In this document: one piece after another, positions 61,100 through 64,000 of the stretch
Position numbering within the stretch: the stretch's first letter is position 1
Layout of the letters: each line of letters opens with the position of its first letter
Origin: Candidatus Melainabacteria bacterium
GTDB taxonomy: Bacteria; Cyanobacteriota; Vampirovibrionia; Obscuribacterales; Obscuribacteraceae
NCBI GenBank assembly: GCA_016699165.1
Contig: CP064963.1
Span: 2,852,001-2,916,000 of the forward strand
Reading direction: 5' to 3'
DNA: 64,000 nucleotides
The notes under the pieces: model-generated
The model's database searches: none
What the model saw: only the letters and a program-made list of their open reading frames with translations
What the model was told of the DNA's origin: nothing
Translations under genes and position numbers: made by a program

Positions 61100-62971
61100 G
61101 TGCCTAAAATCAATGTTTTGCCAGATCACATTGCCAGTCAGATTGCAGCAGGCGAAGTGGTCGAACGTCCTTCGTCCGTTGTCAAAGAATTAGTCGAAAA
61201 TGCAATCGATGCAAAATCGAAGCATATTGAAATCAATATCTCTGGCGATTGTCTTTCCATCCGCGTTGCAGACGACGGGTGCGGCATGGAACCCGACGAT
61301 GCGGTGCTCGCCTTTCAGCGTCATGCCACTTCTAAAATTTCAAGCGTGCACGACTTGAGTCAGTTGCTCTCACTAGGATTTAGAGGCGAAGCACTTCCAA
61401 GCATTGCGTCAGTTTCGAAATTTAGTTGCACTACCAAAACAGAAAAATCAGATTCAGGTGTTCGCGTCGAAACTAAAGACGGCAAGGTCGTCTCAACTGA
61501 GACAGGATGCTCGGTTGGATGCGTGATGGAAGTGAATGATTTGTTCTTCAATGTTCCAGCGCGTCTAAAATTCTTGAAGAAAGCAGCGACCGAATTCAAT
61601 CATATCGAAGACATAGTCTTGCCTTTGGCGGTTGCGTATCCGCATATTAGTTTCGATTTGAAGAAAGCTGGCAAAACAGTTTTCAAAACAAGTGGCTCAG
61701 GCGACTTGAAAAAAGTGCTTGCCGAAACCGATTTCATAAATAAGTCGCATGAATTGTGTCGGGTAGAGAGCACTGAAAGAGATATTGATTTTAAAGTCGA
61801 AGGTTATCTTGCCAGACCCGATATTTTTCGCTCAGATAGAAAAGGCATGCTAACCATCGTAAACGGTCGCCCAGTGCGCTGTCCGCTCTCTCAAAAAGCG
61901 CTCGAATATGCATACTCAGATTTGATTCCGCGCGGTAGATATCCTGTTGGCGTTATTAGTCTTACTGTTCCTCCGCATGTAGTCGACGTCAATATTCATC
62001 CGACCAAAAAAGAAATCAAATATCAAAACAGTCAGGAAGTTTATTTGGCATTGCACAAAGCAATTGGCGAAGCTCTCAGACAGCTGAAAGCTGAGCAAGT
62101 TGCTTTTATGGAACGTAGTGCCGCCCTTGATACCACTGCTTACTCTCCATCTTATGGAGAACGCGAAGTATCTTCGGTAGCAGTCGCTCAAGAAGTAGCT
62201 GAATACTCTGCGCGAACCTCGACGGCAACAGCGTCGCAATTAAATTTTAAAGAAAGTCTCGATTACAAACCGAGCTTTCAACCACAAAGACCTTCTGCTC
62301 CTTATACATATGAACCTGCGTCAAACTATGTAGATTCTGATTCTGCTCAAGCTCCTGCATCTGCGCCTATACAAATGCCTTTGCGTGAAGAGCCAAAACT
62401 GCCTGTTGGATGGAGACTGGCTGGATATCTGCACAACACATATTTTGTGATGGAAACACCAGAAGGCATGGAATTCATCGAGCAGCATATCGCGCATGAA
62501 CGCTCGCTCTATGAGCAAATTCTGGCACGCGAAGTTGAAGGTGCGAAGGTCGAGAGTCAGACTCTGATTATTTCAGAACCGCTTGGGTTGGGAACTTCAG
62601 AGATTGAGATTCTAAAAGAACACAACGATGTAATGGAAAAACTTGGATTTAAATTCAATTATTCAATTGCTGGAAAAGTTAGTCTCGCTCAAGTTCCATT
62701 GAATTTACCTAAGACAGATTATGTTGGCGTCATTCGAACTCTGCTAGCAGACTTGGAATTGACCGATACTACAGATAAGTTTCTTGCTGCAAGTAAAAGT
62801 CTTGCTTGTCAGAGTGCCATTAAAAACGGCATGTTCATGTCCGATAGCCAGATTTATTCTTTGCTTTCGATGTGGCTTAAGACAGAACGCAATGACACTT
62901 GCCCTCATGGAAGACCAGTCAGACTCAAGTTCTCCAAAGAGAAGTTGTTTGAGATGTTTCATCCTATGTAA
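61100..62971 (+). CDS. mutL: DNA mismatch repair protein MutL
   Basis: 623 residues, GTG start. GHKL ATPase motifs: ENAIDAKSKHIEI, DDGCGM, RHATSKI and FRGEALPSI. A variable linker (about 335-430) follows. The C-terminal endonuclease site reads EQHIAHERSLYE in place of the usual DQHAxxERxxYE, and the late CPHGRP is present. It couples MutS recognition to strand nicking; the Asp-to-Glu change at the metal site is notable. Background codon use. Confidence 0.95.
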   Translation: MPKINVLPDHIASQIAAGEVVERPSSVVKELVENAIDAKSKHIEINISGDCLSIRVADDGCGMEPDDAVLAFQRHATSKISSVHDLSQLLSLGFRGEALPSIASVSKFSCTTKTEKSDSGVRVETKDGKVVSTETGCSVGCVMEVNDLFFNVPARLKFLKKAATEFNHIEDIVLPLAVAYPHISFDLKKAGKTVFKTSGSGDLKKVLAETDFINKSHELCRVESTERDIDFKVEGYLARPDIFRSDRKGMLTIVNGRPVRCPLSQKALEYAYSDLIPRGRYPVGVISLTVPPHVVDVNIHPTKKEIKYQNSQEVYLALHKAIGEALRQLKAEQVAFMERSAALDTTAYSPSYGEREVSSVAVAQEVAEYSARTSTATASQLNFKESLDYKPSFQPQRPSAPYTYEPASNYVDSDSAQAPASAPIQMPLREEPKLPVGWRLAGYLHNTYFVMETPEGMEFIEQHIAHERSLYEQILAREVEGAKVESQTLIISEPLGLGTSEIEILKEHNDVMEKLGFKFNYSIAGKVSLAQVPLNLPKTDYVGVIRTLLADLELTDTTDKFLAASKSLACQSAIKNGMFMSDSQIYSLLSMWLKTERNDTCPHGRPVRLKFSKEKLFEMFHPM

Positions 62972-63305
62972 CTGAAGAATAGAAATCTATTGCGCTTGTC
63001 GACGAATTTGTTTCATTTGGCTTCTCTTTTACTCCTTAACTTATTTGCTATCAAACTCACGCTCAAAAAAGAAAGTGAGGAGACCGCAGTGAAAACAGCT
63101 GCGTAATCTCTCCAACAGAAGTTATTTTGGCGAGTTTTGTAAATTCAGACTTTTGCATAAATTAGCTACTTCCGTTGTATCGCGAGAAGCTTTTGATTTT
63201 TGAATTCTTGAAAATAGAAACATAGAAATTAGCGGCTTCCTCAGCCTAGTCGTTGATTATCAAGAATGTGACTATGTTCTTCATGCGGAGATTCCTGCTG
63301 TTTAG
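62972..63305. other. 334-bp convergent intergenic region
   Basis: Apart from a hairpin at 63077-63113 (GGAGA...CGCAG/CTGCG...TCTCC) with a T-run on the minus-strand side, which is probably the terminator of the toxin gene, nothing is recognised. Confidence 0.45.
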
Positions 63306-63881
63306 CTAGATTTGTTTGAATTCTTCTGCGATTGAACGCATCGTTTTGATAACTCTGCGAGGGTTTGCGCTTAGTGAAACAAATCCATATTTGGAGTAAA
63401 AAGGCAAAGGATCTTTCGCCCCACTTTTTTGCTCTTCAATGCTAGGCGTCTCGGCATCAACGGCGAGCAGTGCGCTTCCTACATCCTTGCAGTTTCTCAG
63501 GCAGCGCATTTGTGCATCGGCTAGTAGAAGTTCACCAAACCTAGGTTTGAAACCTTGTTCTTTTTGAATCTTCAAACTGAATTCTTTATCGACACCGAGT
63601 CTTCCAAGCAGTATCGCACTCGCTTGAGGATACTTTGGCAGCCTTTTTTGAACTCTAATTGGCAATTCAGAAAAAACAATACTGATACTCGATAGCGAAT
63701 AGTAGCCTCTAATAATCAATTCGCCCATTTCTGTCAAAACAAACACCGAAGAGGTGTAACTTGAAACATCTCTGTGAGCCTGTTCTTGAATGTATTTTTT
63801 GATGCTTGCCAGATCAGAAGTGAAGTTTGTAGGGTCATGCTCTTTAGTCCATGGCATGATTTCGAATGGATGTTTTGCCAT
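63306..63881 (-). CDS. GNAT-family toxin (TacT/AtaT-like)
   Basis: 191 residues. The GNAT core is visible: AILLGRLGVDKEFSLKIQKEQGFKPRFGELLLADA, then the C-terminal PLPFYSKYGFVSL with the Tyr of the acetyl-transfer region. TacT-like toxins acetylate the amino acid on charged tRNAs and are paired with DUF1778 antitoxins. The partner gene lies 8 bp upstream. Background codon use. Confidence 0.75.
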   Translation of the reverse strand: MAKHPFEIMPWTKEHDPTNFTSDLASIKKYIQEQAHRDVSSYTSSVFVLTEMGELIIRGYYSLSSISIVFSELPIRVQKRLPKYPQASAILLGRLGVDKEFSLKIQKEQGFKPRFGELLLADAQMRCLRNCKDVGSALLAVDAETPSIEEQKSGAKDPLPFYSKYGFVSLSANPRRVIKTMRSIAEEFKQI

Positions 63882-63889
63882 TAGCCAAA

Positions 63890-64000
63890 TTAACTGCTGA
63901 AAATTTCTTTGTGTCTGCGCATAGCGGCTACAGAGGCTTTATTGACTTTTGGTTTGCTAGTCATGAGTTCAGCAAGTGCGACACTTTCCTCGACTGTAAG
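63890..64000 (-). CDS. antitoxin of the GNAT toxin (5' part outside window)
   Basis: Only the C-terminal 36 codons are in the window: LTVEESVALAELMTSKPKVN, then KASVAAMRRHKEIFSS and the stop at 63890. Position (immediately upstream of the toxin) and the C-terminal pattern suit a TacA/DUF1778-type antitoxin. The DNA-binding N-terminus is not visible. Confidence 0.6.
   Translation of the reverse strand, partial: LTVEESVALAELMTSKPKVNKASVAAMRRHKEIFSS

Overview
The window is a stretch of bacterial chromosome with two interleaved kinds of DNA. The first is an AT-richer housekeeping background: a fadB/fadJ-type dehydrogenase, agmatinase and tadA, a NadR-like bifunctional enzyme, a B12-dependent ribonucleotide reductase (nrdJ), UDP-GlcNAc 2-epimerase, acyl-CoA dehydrogenase, hisS, the futalosine-pathway enzyme mqnC, mutL, and a GNAT toxin/antitoxin pair at the right edge. 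Class II RNR, futalosine menaquinone synthesis and many TPR-like proteins suggest a deep-branching Gram-negative-type bacterium, perhaps near Vampirovibrionia/Melainabacteria. The taxon cannot be settled from this window.

The second kind is a set of short islands (one to five genes) that are visibly richer in G+C and use mostly C/G-ending codons. They lie at about 2.76-6.38, 8.57-9.13, 10.47-11.67, 13.93-14.70, 18.05-19.47, 24.3-26.5, 31.7-33.1, 33.5-36.5, 38.15-41.5, 41.9-46.0, 49.6-50.3, 53.5-54.9, 55.9-57.8 and 58.2-60.8 kb. Most of their genes have a strong GAAAGGA-type ribosome binding site and most units end in a strong hairpin terminator. Products include a YddA/SbmA-like ABC exporter, two CPBP-type intramembrane proteases, a rhomboid protease, two oligopeptidase B paralogues, an HD hydrolase, a DEAH helicase, an SDR, a NadE-like PP-loop enzyme, a MaoC-like hotdog protein and many unrecognised small or membrane proteins.

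The main discovery candidates are non-coding. (1) About 7-16 bp beyond the terminator of nearly every island lies a 17-bp dyad, TACT-N9-AGTA (6-bp spacer in three cases), at 14 places; I did not find it beside the housekeeping genes. (2) At four of these places the dyad is the end of a ~120-bp element with two palindromes 33-34 bp apart and a conserved ~35-bp block, always pointed the same way relative to the island gene. (3) In the 24.3-26.5 kb array of small genes, a ~92-nt leader/spacer occurs three times with compensatory changes in its stems and GNRA-type loops, which looks like an undescribed structured RNA.

The region 50.6-53.1 kb is an insertion-sequence graveyard holding a frameshifted IS1595-type and a frameshifted IS1380-type transposase. 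No rRNA, tRNA, CRISPR array or phage structural genes were recognised.
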